In this document: positions 34,095 through 45,008 of the stretch, in pieces
How the letters are laid out: every line of letters starts with the position of its first letter
Numbering within the stretch: the stretch's first letter is position 1
Origin: Boswellia sacra
Taxonomy: Eukaryota > Streptophyta > Magnoliopsida > Sapindales > Burseraceae
Length of the DNA stretch: 64,000 nucleotides
Direction of reading: 5' to 3'
Assembly (NCBI GenBank): GCA_013180625.2
Contig: SNVD02006192.1
Coordinates: forward strand, 1 to 64,000
Notes under the pieces: model-generated
What the model was told of the DNA's origin: nothing
Databases searched by the model: none
What the model saw: only the letters and a program-made list of their open reading frames with translations
Program-made: the position numbers and the translations under genes

Positions 34095-35180
34095 TAGGGC
34101 TAGCTCAACCCTTAGGCGAGTTAGGCAACCGCTTAAGGCCCCAAAATTTAGGCGGGTCCCATATAATAATTTTTGAGTAATTTTATTTTATTTTAAAATT
34201 TTAATATAATTAAAAGCCCGCGTAATCAAAATTATTTTACATAGTTTTTCTGCGCAATCTATTAATGCAAAATAATAATAATAATAATTTTTATAATTTA
34301 ATTTATTAATTGACCATCCAATTATTATAACTAAAATGGGTAACACAATATTCAAGAATAAAAGTTCTAACCTTGCTCATATTTTTTTAAGCTCAAAAAC
34401 TTTTTCTCCATCTCTAACAGGCAATGCTTATATTTTTAAGTCATTTAAAAGTTTAATCTTTCCTCACAACTCTCACTTTCTTCATTAATTACCATACACG
34501 GATTCACCGTCTTCTTCGTCTTTTTCTCCATCTCCAACGGTGCAGTGCCCTGTGCTCATATTCTTTAAGGCTTAATCTCTCTGCTCTCTAAACGTGCAGT
34601 CCAGTGCTCATTTCGGGCTCTATCGTTGTTCGTTGCACGTTTTAATATTTTTATTAATTTTAGATTGTTATCTATATTATTAATTATTAATTCATTCTTA
34701 TTTGTTTATAGTTATTGTTAATTTGTTATTTACTTATTTTTTATTTGCTTGTAGTTATTGTTTATTTTGTATTTGCTTGTTATTGCTTGTTAATTAATAA
34801 TTTAATCTTAAAAATGACTACTAGAAAATATGAATTAGGATATGAAAAATAAAGCAAAAAATTAGAAAAATTAGTTGAATCCTAGGAGAAGCTATTGATA
34901 AATTTGTTAAAATCAATAAAAATAATGTTAATGAAAATTCAATAATTGAGCAAGAATCCATTAAAGAAAGAGATATTGTTGAAGATAATGATAATCAAAT
35001 ATGTAACACCACTCTTTCTAATGAATAAAATAAAAAAATATTTAAAAATTGAAACAAATGAAGAAATTCAAAATCCTAATTTTAAATAAAATTTATAATT
35101 TTTTAAAAGAATGAAGTTTATAATTATTTTAATTAAATATAAAATGTCCGGTTATAAATGTCCTTGAACTGGCCCTGCCA
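34095..35180 (+). mobile_element. hAT-superfamily relic with TTF-type transposase N terminus
   Basis: Left end AGGGCTAGCTCAA and right end TTGAACTGGCCCT are imperfect inverted repeats of the hAT CAGGGCCGGCTCA type. At 34815 a short reading MTTRKYELGYEK, a stop, then KKLEKLVES is the conserved start of hAT TTF-type (ZMYM-like) transposases. After a frameshift EAIDKFVKINKNNVNENS continues it to a stop near 35027. The zinc finger, catalytic core and dimerisation domain are missing, so the copy is a deleted derivative. It divides copy 1 of the local block. Confidence 0.7.
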
Positions 35181-35728
35181 TATATTATTTTAATTATTTT
35201 AACTCTTGTTGTTAAATACATTTTTGGATTGAATCTCATCTCAATATGTCAAAGGGAATAGTGCCATATATTGCTAACTTTGAGTGAGTTAGTATTAATA
35301 TGTGCAACAGTGTTAAATGAATATCACCGGCCAACGATAAGTCACCTCATCCATCTAATCGATCTTGCCTCTAAGTTCCATTATATTCTAAATTTCTATT
35401 TGAGTTTCTTCCCTTCAACTGAAAGGCTTCTCTGGACAAGACAGATATTTCATACTATTTCAGTTTAGATCAGCCTTGTCCTCACATCTATCTCTTTAGA
35501 GATGTATAATGTTCACTTTTTAATTAATCATAATTCAAGAACCTCAAAATTTCAATGTAATTCCCTTGGTTAATTCCAAGAAATATAGTCCTCTGGTGAT
35601 GACATTTTCTTGATCTTGATGAGACCTTAATCCAGTCCAAATCGGACACTCCCCCAAAAGGGTTTGGCTTCATTGTTAGACTAAGAATTGGCGGATAGAC
35701 GATACAAATTTATTTTTGACGACTATCA

Positions 35729-36279
35729 TGTTATTTTTTGCTCATATGAAATCCCACATCGGTGAGCCTCCAAAAATGGGTTTCATATGGCTCTTATAAA
35801 ATAAGCCATATGGGAAATTATTTTGTATCTCAAATTAAAATATCTTTCACCCCCCTAAAGTTATAAGGTTTCGCAAATAAGACCTCATAGTTTAAGGGCC
35901 TTTTCGTAAGGACCTTAAAGTTTGTAATATTTATTTTTTCCCTTTTGATTTTGGGTATTTGTAGTATTGCCCAATTGTTTGGATAATTACAGTTTGGCCC
36001 AACTATTTGGGTAATTACAGTTTGGCCCAATAGTTGTGGAATTTGTATTGTGGCCCAAAAGTTTGTAATTCTCTTTGAAGATAGTGGAAAGTTTCTTCAG
36101 CGGCGCCCGAGGACGTAGGTACTTATACCGAACCTCGTTAAATCCTGGTGTGTTTTCTATTTCTGCATTATGGTTGATTGGTTGCCTCTTTAGTTGCTAT
36201 TATATTCAATTATCTGGCATAGTTGTGGTTGTGCATTTTGGGTTGTTCTGTTGGTTATCGCTTCCGCTTGTGCGTAACA
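35729..36279 (+). repeat. 5' LTR of the Copia element
   Basis: 551 bp, TGTTATTTTT ... TGCGTAACA. A TATA-like motif TATAAAATA is near 35796, in a context conserved in the 3' LTR as TATAAATA. It is directly followed by the primer-binding site. Confidence 0.93.
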
Positions 36280-36281
36280 AT

Positions 36282-36293
36282 TGGTATCAGAGC
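36282..36293 (+). other. Primer-binding site, initiator tRNA-Met
   Basis: TGGTATCAGAGC, three bases after the 5' LTR, complementary to the 3' end of initiator tRNA-Met. Confidence 0.93.
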
Positions 36294-36446
36294 CGAAGGT
36301 TTTGGGTAGTTAGTGGCTATTTCATTGAAGCACTTACTACTGTTCTAGGGCTGTTGATTTTGGATTGCTAGTTATTGAATATAATAGTTTGTTTGGAGCT
36401 TGGTTATTGGTGATTTGTGTATCGAGCTTATTTGTGAGAGGTTGTA

Positions 36447-37781
36447 ATGGCTTCATCGTCTACTGTATCTGAGAAGACAGTGACTGTGACAAATGCAAAA
36501 ATAGATGTTGAAAAATTTGATGGTCGAAATAATTTCGGCTTATGGCAGAGTGAGGTGTTGGACGGGTTGTATCAGCAGGATTTGGATATTGTTCTGGAAG
36601 AAACAAAACCAGAAGATATCAGTGCAAGAGATTGGGACAGACTTAATATAAAAGCTTGTGGGTTGATTCGCTCTTGCTTATGTAGAGAACAAAAGTATCC
36701 GTTCACTAAGGAGACATCTGCAAGCAAACTGTGGAAGGCGCTGGAGAACAAATATATGAAGAAAAGTAATGAGAATCGGCTGTATCTATTGAAGAGATTG
36801 TTCCGTCTCCAGTTGAAACCAGGTACGAGCATCAGTTCTCATATTGATGAGTTTAATAAGTTAATTGCTGATTTGTTAAACTTAGATGAAACATTCAAAG
36901 ATGAGATTAAGGCTATGCTATTGATTGGCTCACTTCCGGATGAATTAGATCATTTATGCATTACTCTTATCCATATGAAAGATAAACTGTCTTTTGAAGA
37001 AGTTTGTTCTGCTTTGTTGAATTATGAAATTCGTAAGAAAGATCAAAAGGAACATAGGGATGAGTCAGTAGATGCATTGACAGTGAGAGGGCGTAGTCAT
37101 AGTAGGAAACCAGGAAAAATGGGAAAATCTTTGTCGAGGGGTAGATTAGGAAAAGATGAGTGTGCCTTTTGTCGTGAGAAAGGGCATTGGAAGAAAGATT
37201 GTCCTAAGTTGAAAAAGAAAGATAAGGGCAAGGCTGTTTCTGATGCATGTGTTGTTGAGCGTGAGGATGATAGTGATTCAGATATATGTCTAGTTGGTCA
37301 TCCATCCACTTCTGTTTCTGATGAGTGGATTATGGATTCGGGTTGTACTTATCATATGTGTCCACATCAGGATTGGTTCTTTCAGTTTGAACAGCTTGAT
37401 TGTGGAGTTGTGTATATGGGCAATGATGATATTTGCCATACTGCTGGGATAGGTTCGATCCGTTTGAGGAATCATGATGGACTGACTAGAGTTCTGACAG
37501 ATGTTCGGTATGTACCGAAGTTGAAGAAGAATCTCATCTCTTTGGGAGCCTTAGAATCTAAAGGCTGTGGTATATCTATTCGAGATGGTATTCTGAGGGT
37601 CACTTCAGGCGCTCTTGTGGTATTGAAAGGCACTAGGAGGAACAACTTGTATTACTATAATGGTAGTACGGTTATTGGATCAGCGCTATGGTTTCTGATA
37701 ATGATACAGATTCAGAGATTACAAGACTGTGGCATATGCGTTTGGGACATGCAAGTGAGAAAACCTTATTCAGTTTGGTGA
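36447..37781 (+). pseudogene. gag: Copia gag and protease
   Basis: The first ATG after the primer site opens MASSSTVSEKTVTVTNAKID followed by VEKFDGRNNFGLW, the Copia gag N terminus. The UBN2/gag helical core runs to about residue 190 (LKPGTSISSHIDEFNKLIAD, LLIGSLPDELDHL). The zinc knuckle CAFCREKGHWKKDC is near residues 236-249. The protease active site reads WIMDSGCTYHMCPH near residue 295, the Copia DSG form of the aspartic motif. From about 37682 the frame is wrong because one base is missing; correct coding resumes in another frame as MVSDNDTDSEITRLWHMRLG. Until that point every domain looks intact. Confidence 0.9.
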
Positions 37782-40443
37782 AACGAGGCTTATTGAAAGG
37801 TGCAAAGACCTGCAAGCTGGATTTCTGTGAGCATTGTGTTCTAGGAAAGCAGAAGAGAGTGAAATTTGCACCGCTATTCATAATACCAAGGGTATTCTTG
37901 ATTATGTTCACTCAGATGTGTGGGGACCTACTAAAACCGCATCTATGGGAGGTAGGCACTACTTTGTTACTTTTGTTGATGACTTTTCCAGAAGAACTTG
38001 GGTGTACTGTTTGAAATCAAAAGATGATGTACTTCGTGCTTTTCTTAAATGGAAAAAGATGATTGAGACACAAACTGGCAAGAAAATCAAGCATCTCAGA
38101 ACAGACAATGGTGGTGAGTATTGCAGTGATCAGTTTTTGAAATTGTGTCAAGATGAAGGTATTGTACGTCATTTTACTGTTAGAGGTACACCGCAGCAGA
38201 ATGGGGTGGCAGAACGCATGAACCGGACATTGCTGGAGAAAGTTCGGTGTATGTTGTCCAATGCTGGGTTGGGCAAAGAGTTTTGGGCTGAGGCTGTGAC
38301 TTATGCGTGTCATCTCATTAATCGTCTACCATCAGCTGCTATTGGTGATAGAACTCCATTGGAGGTATGGTCTGGACAACCTGTTTCTGATTATGATTCT
38401 TTACATGTTTTTGGTTCCACTGCATATTATCATGTGAAAGAATCTAAGCTGGATCCTAGAGCCAAGAAAGCGATTTTCTTGGGATTTGCTTCTGGAGTAA
38501 AAGGATATCGTCTTTGGTGTCCTAGTTCGAGGAAGATTATATCCAGCAGAGATGTGACATTTGATGAGTCTTCAATGTTGAAGAAATCAGAAAATCAGAC
38601 AAAGGTGAATGGTACTCCACAGCAGGTGGAGCATACTCAGCAGCAGGTGGAGTTTGAAACAACGACATTGAACCCAGTTAGATCTGTTGAGACAGATGTT
38701 GATACTCCTATGACAGAGGGAGATTTGGGAGATGATGGAGAAGGTTCTACTCAGGAACCTCTACAGCAACAAGAATCTATTGCAGTTAATAGGCCAAGAC
38801 GTGAGATTCGCAGACCTGCTCGATTTGCTGATATGGTGGCCTATGCACTTCCAATTGTAGATGCTGATGTTCCTTCCACCTATAGTGAGGCAGTCAGATA
38901 TTCTGAAGTTGATCAGTGGAAGACAGCTATGAGTGAAGAGATGCAGTCTCTTCAGAAGAATGAAACTTGGGAGCTAGCTCAACTACCGCAGGGTAAAAAG
39001 GCAATTGGGTGCAAATGGGTATATGCAAAGAAAGATGGATTTCCTGACAAGAATGACATCCGCTACAAAGCAAGGTTGGTGGCTAAAAGCTACGCTCAGA
39101 GGGAAGGAATTGACTACAATGAGGTATTTTCTCCAGTTGTGAAACATTCTTCCATTGGAATTTTATTGGCCTTGGTAGCTCAGATGAATATGGAACTAGT
39201 TCAATTGGATGTAAAAACTGCATTTATACATGGTGACTTGGAAGAGGAAATCTATATGACTCAGCCAGAGGGATTCAAAGTTGCTGGTAAGGAAAATTTG
39301 GTTTGCAAACTGAAAAGATCTCTTTATGGTTTGAGGCAATCTCCCAGACAGTGGTACAAGCGATTTGATCGGTTTATGATGGGTCAGAGGTACACAAGAA
39401 GCAAATTTGATAATTGTGTGTATTTTCGGAGGCTACGTGATGGTTCTTTCATTTATCTACTCTTGTATGTTGATGATATATTGATAGCTTCGACGGATGT
39501 CGAAGAAATTACAAAGTTGAAGACTCAGTTGAATCGAGAGTTTGAGATGAAAGATTTGGGTGAAGCTAAGAAGATTCTTGGCATGGAGATTAGCAGAGAT
39601 AGAGAGAGAAGCAAGATTTGTTTGACTCAGAAGCAGTATCTGAAGAAGGTATTACAGCGGTTTGGCATTACAGAGCAGTCTAAACCTGTAAGTACCCCAC
39701 TTGCTCCTCATATGAAACTCAATGCATCTTTATCTCCTAGTACAGATGAGGAACGAGAGTACATGTCTCTAGTTCCGTATGCTAATGCAGTTGGTAGCCT
39801 GATGTATGCTATGGTGTGTACGAGACCCGACATTTCACATGCAGTTGGATTTGTGAGCAGGTATATGCATGATCCTGATAAAGGACATTGGCAAGCAGTG
39901 AAATGGATTCTACGGTATTTGTTGAAAACCGTAGATGTTGGCTTAGTTTTTGAGAGGGATGATACATGTGGTCAATATGCTATTGGTTATGTTGATTCAG
40001 ATTATGCTGGTGATTTGGATAAACGTCGGTCGACAACCGGTTATGTGTTTACTCTTTCAAGAGCACCAGTGAGTTGGAAGTCTACTTTACAGTCTACAGT
40101 GGCTCTGTCTACTACAGAGGCAGAGTATATGGCAATGACAGAGGTTGTGAAGGAAGCTATTTGGTTACAGGGATTGCTGGATGAATTGGGAATTGGGCAG
40201 AAGAAGATCAATCTTTATTCTGACAGTCAGAGTGCTATTCATTTAGCGAAGAATCCAGTATTCCATGTTCGTACGAAGCATATTGATGTTAGGTATCATT
40301 TTGTGCGGGAGATTATTGATGAAGGGAGAATCTTACTTCAGAAGATTGAGACTGCCGAGAATCCCGCAGATATGTTGACTAAGGTTGTAACAGCGATCAA
40401 GTTCAGTCATTGTTTAGACTTGATCAACATTGTGCGAGTTTGA
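37688..40443 (+). pseudogene. pol: Copia integrase, reverse transcriptase and RNase H
   Basis: After the first frameshift the GAG-pre-integrase zinc region reads LWHMRLGHASEKTLFSLVKR and FCEHCVLGKQKRVKF. A second one-base shift near 37870 leads to the long frame 37834-40443. The integrase core has the first Asp in YVHSDVWGP, the second in LRTDNGGEY, and Glu in NGVAERMNRTLLEK. RT shows VQLDVKTAFIHGDLEEEIYM, SLYGLRQSPRQWYKRF and the catalytic YVDDILIAS near 39468. RNase H shows GYVDSDYAGDLDKRRSTTGY, STTEAEYMAM and LYSDSQSAIHLAKN, ending HCLDLINIVRV before TGA. All catalytic residues remain. Only the two upstream frameshifts visibly prevent a full polyprotein. Confidence 0.92.
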
Positions 40444-40544
40444 CCGCGTCAGTGGGCGCATTTGAAGGCGTTGCAGTTGTGATAGAATATATGGGAAAAA
40501 GAAGAGTTTTGTGGTGGGTTGGCATATTCGCCAAGGTGGAGATT

Positions 40545-41093
40545 TGTTATTTTTGGCTCATATGAAATCCCACATCGGTGAGCCTCCAAAAATGGGTTTC
40601 ATATGGCTCTTATAAATAAGCCATATGGGAAATTATTTTGTATCCCAAATTAAAATATCTTTCACCCCCCTAAAGTTGTAAGGTCTCGCAAATAAGACCT
40701 CATAGTTTAAGGGCCTTTTCGTAAGGACCTTAAAGTTTGTAATATTTATTTTTCCCCTTTTGATTTTGGGTATTTGTAGTATTGCCCAATTGTTTGGGTA
40801 ATTACAGTTTGGCCCAACTATTTGGGTAATTACAGTTTGGCCAATAGTTGTGGAATTTGTATTGTGGCCCAAAAGTTTGTAATTCTCTTTGAAGATAGTG
40901 GAAAGTTTCTTCAGTGGCGCCCGAGGACGTAGGTATTTATACCGAACCTCGTTAAATCTTGGTGTTCTTTCTATTTCTGCATTGTGGTTGATTGGTTGCC
41001 TCTTTAGTTGCTATTATATTCAATTATCTGGCATAGTTGTGGTTGTGCATTGTGGGTTGTTCTGTTGGTTATCGCTTCCGCTTGTGCGTAACA
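40545..41093 (+). repeat. 3' LTR of the Copia element
   Basis: 549 bp, TGTTATTTTTGG ... TGCGTAACA, about 97 percent identical to the 5' LTR by eye. It follows the purine tract at 40533-40544 and is followed by the TATCA duplication. Confidence 0.93.
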
Positions 41094-42708
41094 TATCATA
41101 TATCTTTCTTTAATTTTGATTTCCCTTTTTGTCAAATTTATTGTTGACACGATGAAATTTTGTTCTCAAACCTTGAGCTTAAACGAAAGGATTGATTAAT
41201 TCTTTGAAGTACATACACCCGCGATCATCCAATTTCTTGAGTGAAATTTGAGTACTTATCCATGAACTTATGCAGAAAACAGATCTTAGTCGGGCCAACG
41301 AGCTTCCCAGGCGTTGCGCTCGCACAATTGGTGGAGGCACCGAAAGCAATTGGGCTAATCGGCCAATGTGCTTTGGTTAATTTGCCCTGAAGGGAGACAG
41401 AAGATTTTGTTCTATATTTTGGTGTTTTGTTTCATTGTTCTATTTGTTTACTCTCCAGCCTCTTATTCGTGGATGTTTTGACAAAGATTAGAGTTCAAAT
41501 TCGTGCGGGTGATTCGCTCACCGGGGATATTGCTTAATCATGAACAAGTAGAAAAGAGGAGAGATTTTGTTAATTTCACATTGCAAAAGTCAAGAGAGGG
41601 GTTTTTTGTTTTTTTTCTAATGATGATGTTGGTGATACTTGTCATTAATAATCCATGATTTAATACTAGATAAATAAATAATTATCACATAATTAAGCCT
41701 TTTAACTAACTTTAATCGATACATGACTTTCAAATGTTTGCTATTTCAATTTTCCAAGTTACGACAACTGACATCGAGGAGACAAACAAACATCCGAGAA
41801 ATGTAAGAGGACAATAGATAATATTTTAATAATATTATTTTTAATGTTAAATAATAGAATAATAATACAATGGATAATCTTCTAATGCAAAAATCTTACT
41901 TTTTGTTGAAGAAATGTTTGAGTGAGAAAGTATTTAGAAATTGAAGCCAATGGCCGAAGACTTATGGACAAAAAGTAGCCGATCACCCTTAGTGGAAGCT
42001 GTACGTCATTTGCAGTACCCAACCCACATTCTTGTCGTTGTCAATTTAAGATAGATTATTGCAAGTCATTTACATGACTTGACTCTCTTGTCTTTCTTTA
42101 CATATTTTAAAGTCCTTAAGGTGGAAGTAACTCGCATTTGTATCTCTCAATATAGCTTATAAAGGGGTAAAATAATAATTTTCATATTTTTAATTAATAT
42201 TATGGAGGATTTTCATAATTGAATCGATATGAACCTAATTCTATATTAAGTTATCATTTTACTTAAAAATCTTAAATTTATAGATGTAAATTTAATTTTA
42301 ATATCCAATACATCTCCTCATATATGTTTTCGATTAATATTAATTAGACGTCACATACATCAACTAATCTTGCAAAATAAGTGAAATAGACCGACCAATT
42401 AGATAACAATAGACCCAAGATTGTAATCTTAACTTTTTGACTGTTAACAAAAAGACCAAGAAGCTCAGAGAAAGCTCCGATCCATTCGAGGCCTAGGGAT
42501 ACATACATGCTACAGTCTACAGATAATGACATAAAAATTTAGTAAAGAAAGCTTTGCATAAATATATAGTACTCCATGGTTCCCATTCAATAGCTAATAA
42601 AATTTCAATTGGGTTCTGTAAACAAGCTTTACAGGCTTTAGTGAATTTCAAGAGTGGACTCGACATGGAGCCTTTCTTCGGAAGGAAAGATAAAGTCAGG
42701 AGTACTGG

Positions 42709-42819
42709 CCATTGATATGGGGTACTTGTTTTTCATCGGAGATTGACATGACCATTAATTATATTTTATCATAATTAATAATCTCCGATGGAAAACAAGT
42801 AGCCCCATGTTAATATTGG
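42709..42819 (+). ncRNA. Candidate microRNA-like hairpin, copy 1
   Basis: The arms GGTACTTGTTTTTCATCGGA (42721 onward) and TCCGATGGAAAACAAGTAGC (42784 onward) pair over about 30 bases with few mismatches. The inner part continues as ATTAATTAT/ATAATTAAT around a short loop, and the base extends to CCA...TGG. The same hairpin stands at the equivalent place in copies 2 and 3 of the block. The 3' arm is invariant over its central 26 bases in all three, whereas the 5' arm varies. That is what is expected of a microRNA precursor whose mature strand lies in the 3' arm. A stem-loop MITE duplicated with the block is the alternative. I do not recognise a known family. Confidence 0.45.
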
Positions 42820-43242
42820 TCACAAAGCCCAGCTACTGGAGGAAAAATTGCCTGTAGAATAATCTCTCCTTGCAGAGAGAAAGAGCTCAGGATCTTGCTA
42901 GTTACATCAAAAGGTGATGGAAATGAATCTACTACTCTCAATCAATATATAGCCATACCTACTTTCTGCAGGAGCACCAGAATCTATTCAAATGAATATT
43001 TGATTATTATTATTTTTATTTTTTTAATGAAGTCATGGAAATCTTCATAATAAGGTTTCAAGCTGTTGTAGTTTTGAAACTGTCGGATGGAAGATCAATG
43101 ATTTCATTCTTTCGCTTTCGGCACCGGAAGGAATTAGTTAAATTTTGGACTTCTTGAGTTTCCTTTGTTTAATCAATTTTCGAAAACCAAAGTTCTCTTT
43201 CTAATGTCTATGCTTATATTTCTTGAAGTAACTTTCCTGAAG

Positions 43243-43244
<2 letters not shown>

Positions 43245-43276
<32 letters not shown>
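43245..43276. repeat. (CT)n microsatellite, copy 1
   Basis: About 16 CT units. The equivalent tract in copy 2 (50495-50556) has about twice as many. Confidence 0.95.
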
Positions 43277-43279
<3 letters not shown>

Positions 43280-43927
43280 AAAGGCATTGGGAGAATTAAG
43301 TTGTACTCAAACAGCTATTCTTTTATGTATATGTTTTGATATGATTCAAATTTTATACATATCATTGTACAAGTTTCTTTCTTTTTTTTTTTTTTTAACA
43401 ACACTTAACTACTGTGGAACTTTACTTATTAAAAATTTATTAAAAAATCAAATTAAAATCAATTAAACATGAACAGTTGACTTGAACGGTTGAACTATGT
43501 GTTCGTTTATAAATCCCGTATATTTGTTTTCAATTGAATTTAGAAATATGTGACTTGAATTATTTTGAACTTCGAAAAGAATATGTGATTGATATTAAAT
43601 ATAAATTATATTAAAAAATATGTAATACAGAAAACAGGATTTAGATTTATAAACAAATACTTAACACAAATTTCTTGAGCACTACTTGAAAGCCTCCAGC
43701 AAAGTAAACAACGGGGTGGGCCCTCTAGAGACTTAGAAAATCGAACCCAATTCATACACAATTTGAGACATGTATATATAATCAAATTAACTCATTTGGG
43801 TTATGTTTTAATTTCAAATATAGATGGCAAAGGGCACTACTTCAAGGAAATTTTATGTTTATAAGTCATAAAATTATGAAAATTTTTCAGTGTAATGAGA
43901 AATATGTATATGTTGCAGAATGGATGC

Positions 43928-45005
43928 GTCGAGTTTTGTCGAACGTTTTGGCAAATTGCTTGTTTTAGCTTTGTTTCTTTTTTTTTTTTTTTTGCATTTT
44001 GTATCATATTTAACTATAACGGCCTTGTATAGTTAAATATGATGCATGATGTCGGATTTCATGATGTCGAGTGTCGTATTCCGTCGAGTGTCGGATTTTA
44101 TATTGTCATAAATTAAATTTGGTATGCTTTTATTGTCGTGAGTTGTTTACCTTGATGTGTTTATTATTGTTATCGCTATGTACTTGTTGATTTTGTTTGT
44201 TGGTGACTTGGTATTGTTTGTTGAATTATTGTTTACTTGGAAATTTTAGATTTTGAATGGAATGATGGCTTTTTAGTGGTTGAATTATTGTCATTGCGTT
44301 TGGTTATGGTTTGTCTTGTGAAAATATTGCAAAAGAGGAAAAGCATTCGATATTGAATTCAAGAAATATAAAATCCGACAATAATTCAACAATATAAAAT
44401 CCGACACTCGACGGAATACGACACTCGACATCATAAAATCTGACATCATGCATCATATTTAACTATACAAGGCTGTTATAGTTAAATATGATGACGTAAA
44501 AAGGCAAAAAAACAAAGCTAAAACAAGCAACCTGCCAAAACGCTCAACAAAACTCGACAAAAATTGACGAGCTCGATAGCGCTCGACACGATTCGACATG
44601 TAAGTGTCGACTGTCAAATTCATCATTCAACACTCGATGTCTTCGAAAATAGACTGATATCGACAATCGGTTGTGAATTCGACACGACTCGACATGTAAG
44701 TGTCGAGTGTCGGATGATCATGTCGAGCGCTATCGAGCACGTCGAGTTTTGTCAAACGTTTTGGTAGGTTGCTTGTTTTAACTTTGTTTTTTTGCCTTTT
44801 TGCATCATCATATTTAACTATAACAGCCTTGTATAGTTAATATGATGCATGATGTCGGATTTCATGATGTCAAGTATCGTATTCCGTCAAGTGTCAGATT
44901 TTATATTGTTGATTTATTGTTTGTTGGTGACTTGGTATTGTTTGTTGAATTATTGTTTACTTAGAAATTTTAGATTTTGAATGGAATGATGGTTTTTTAG
45001 TAGTT
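43928..45005. repeat. Fold-back element: two direct and one inverted copy of a palindromic unit
   Basis: A unit starting GTCGAGTTTTGTC and ending TTTTATATTGT occurs forward at 43928-44106, inverted at 44390-44558 and forward again at 44741-44909. The forward copies share about 100 more bases downstream (44188-44290, 44905-45005). Inside each unit CATATTTAACTATA...TATAGTTAAATATG is itself a palindrome. The core 44565-44750 is another inverted repeat (CTCGATAGCGCTCGACAC and its reverse complement). The DNA could fold into a large cruciform. It begins exactly where copy 1 of the local block stops matching copy 2. No transposase is present. Confidence 0.8.
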
Positions 45006-45008
45006 GAT

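Larger units (their letters stand above)
35729..41093 (+). mobile_element. Nearly full-length Copia retrotransposon (Tork/Tnt1-like)
   Basis: Two LTRs (35729-36279, 40545-41093), a tRNA-Met(i) primer-binding site, a gag-pol frame in Copia order (gag, protease, integrase, RT, RNase H) and a polypurine tract AAGGTGGAGATT just before the 3' LTR. The target-site duplication is TATCA (35724-35728 and 41094-41098). By eye the LTRs differ at about 14 substitutions and 2 indels, near 97 percent identity, so the insertion is recent. Two single-base frameshifts, near 37682 and 37870, break the polyprotein. Confidence 0.95.
32680..43927. repeat. Local block, copy 1 (interrupted by hAT and Copia elements)
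   Basis: Without its two insertions this block shares sections with copies 2 and 3. 32680-34095 resembles 55693-56820 (for example GGCAGAGAGGGAGAGCTTCT at 32717 and 55731). 35275-35728 resembles 47545-48210. 41094-43927 resembles 48211-51215 and, more weakly, 57320-60330. Agreement with copy 2 is high by eye, roughly 95 percent; copy 3 is more diverged. No ORF is conserved among copies, so the block is non-coding DNA or an RNA gene. It also carries a short internal duplication (34030-34095 resembles 35205-35275) on either side of the hAT relic. Confidence 0.8.
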
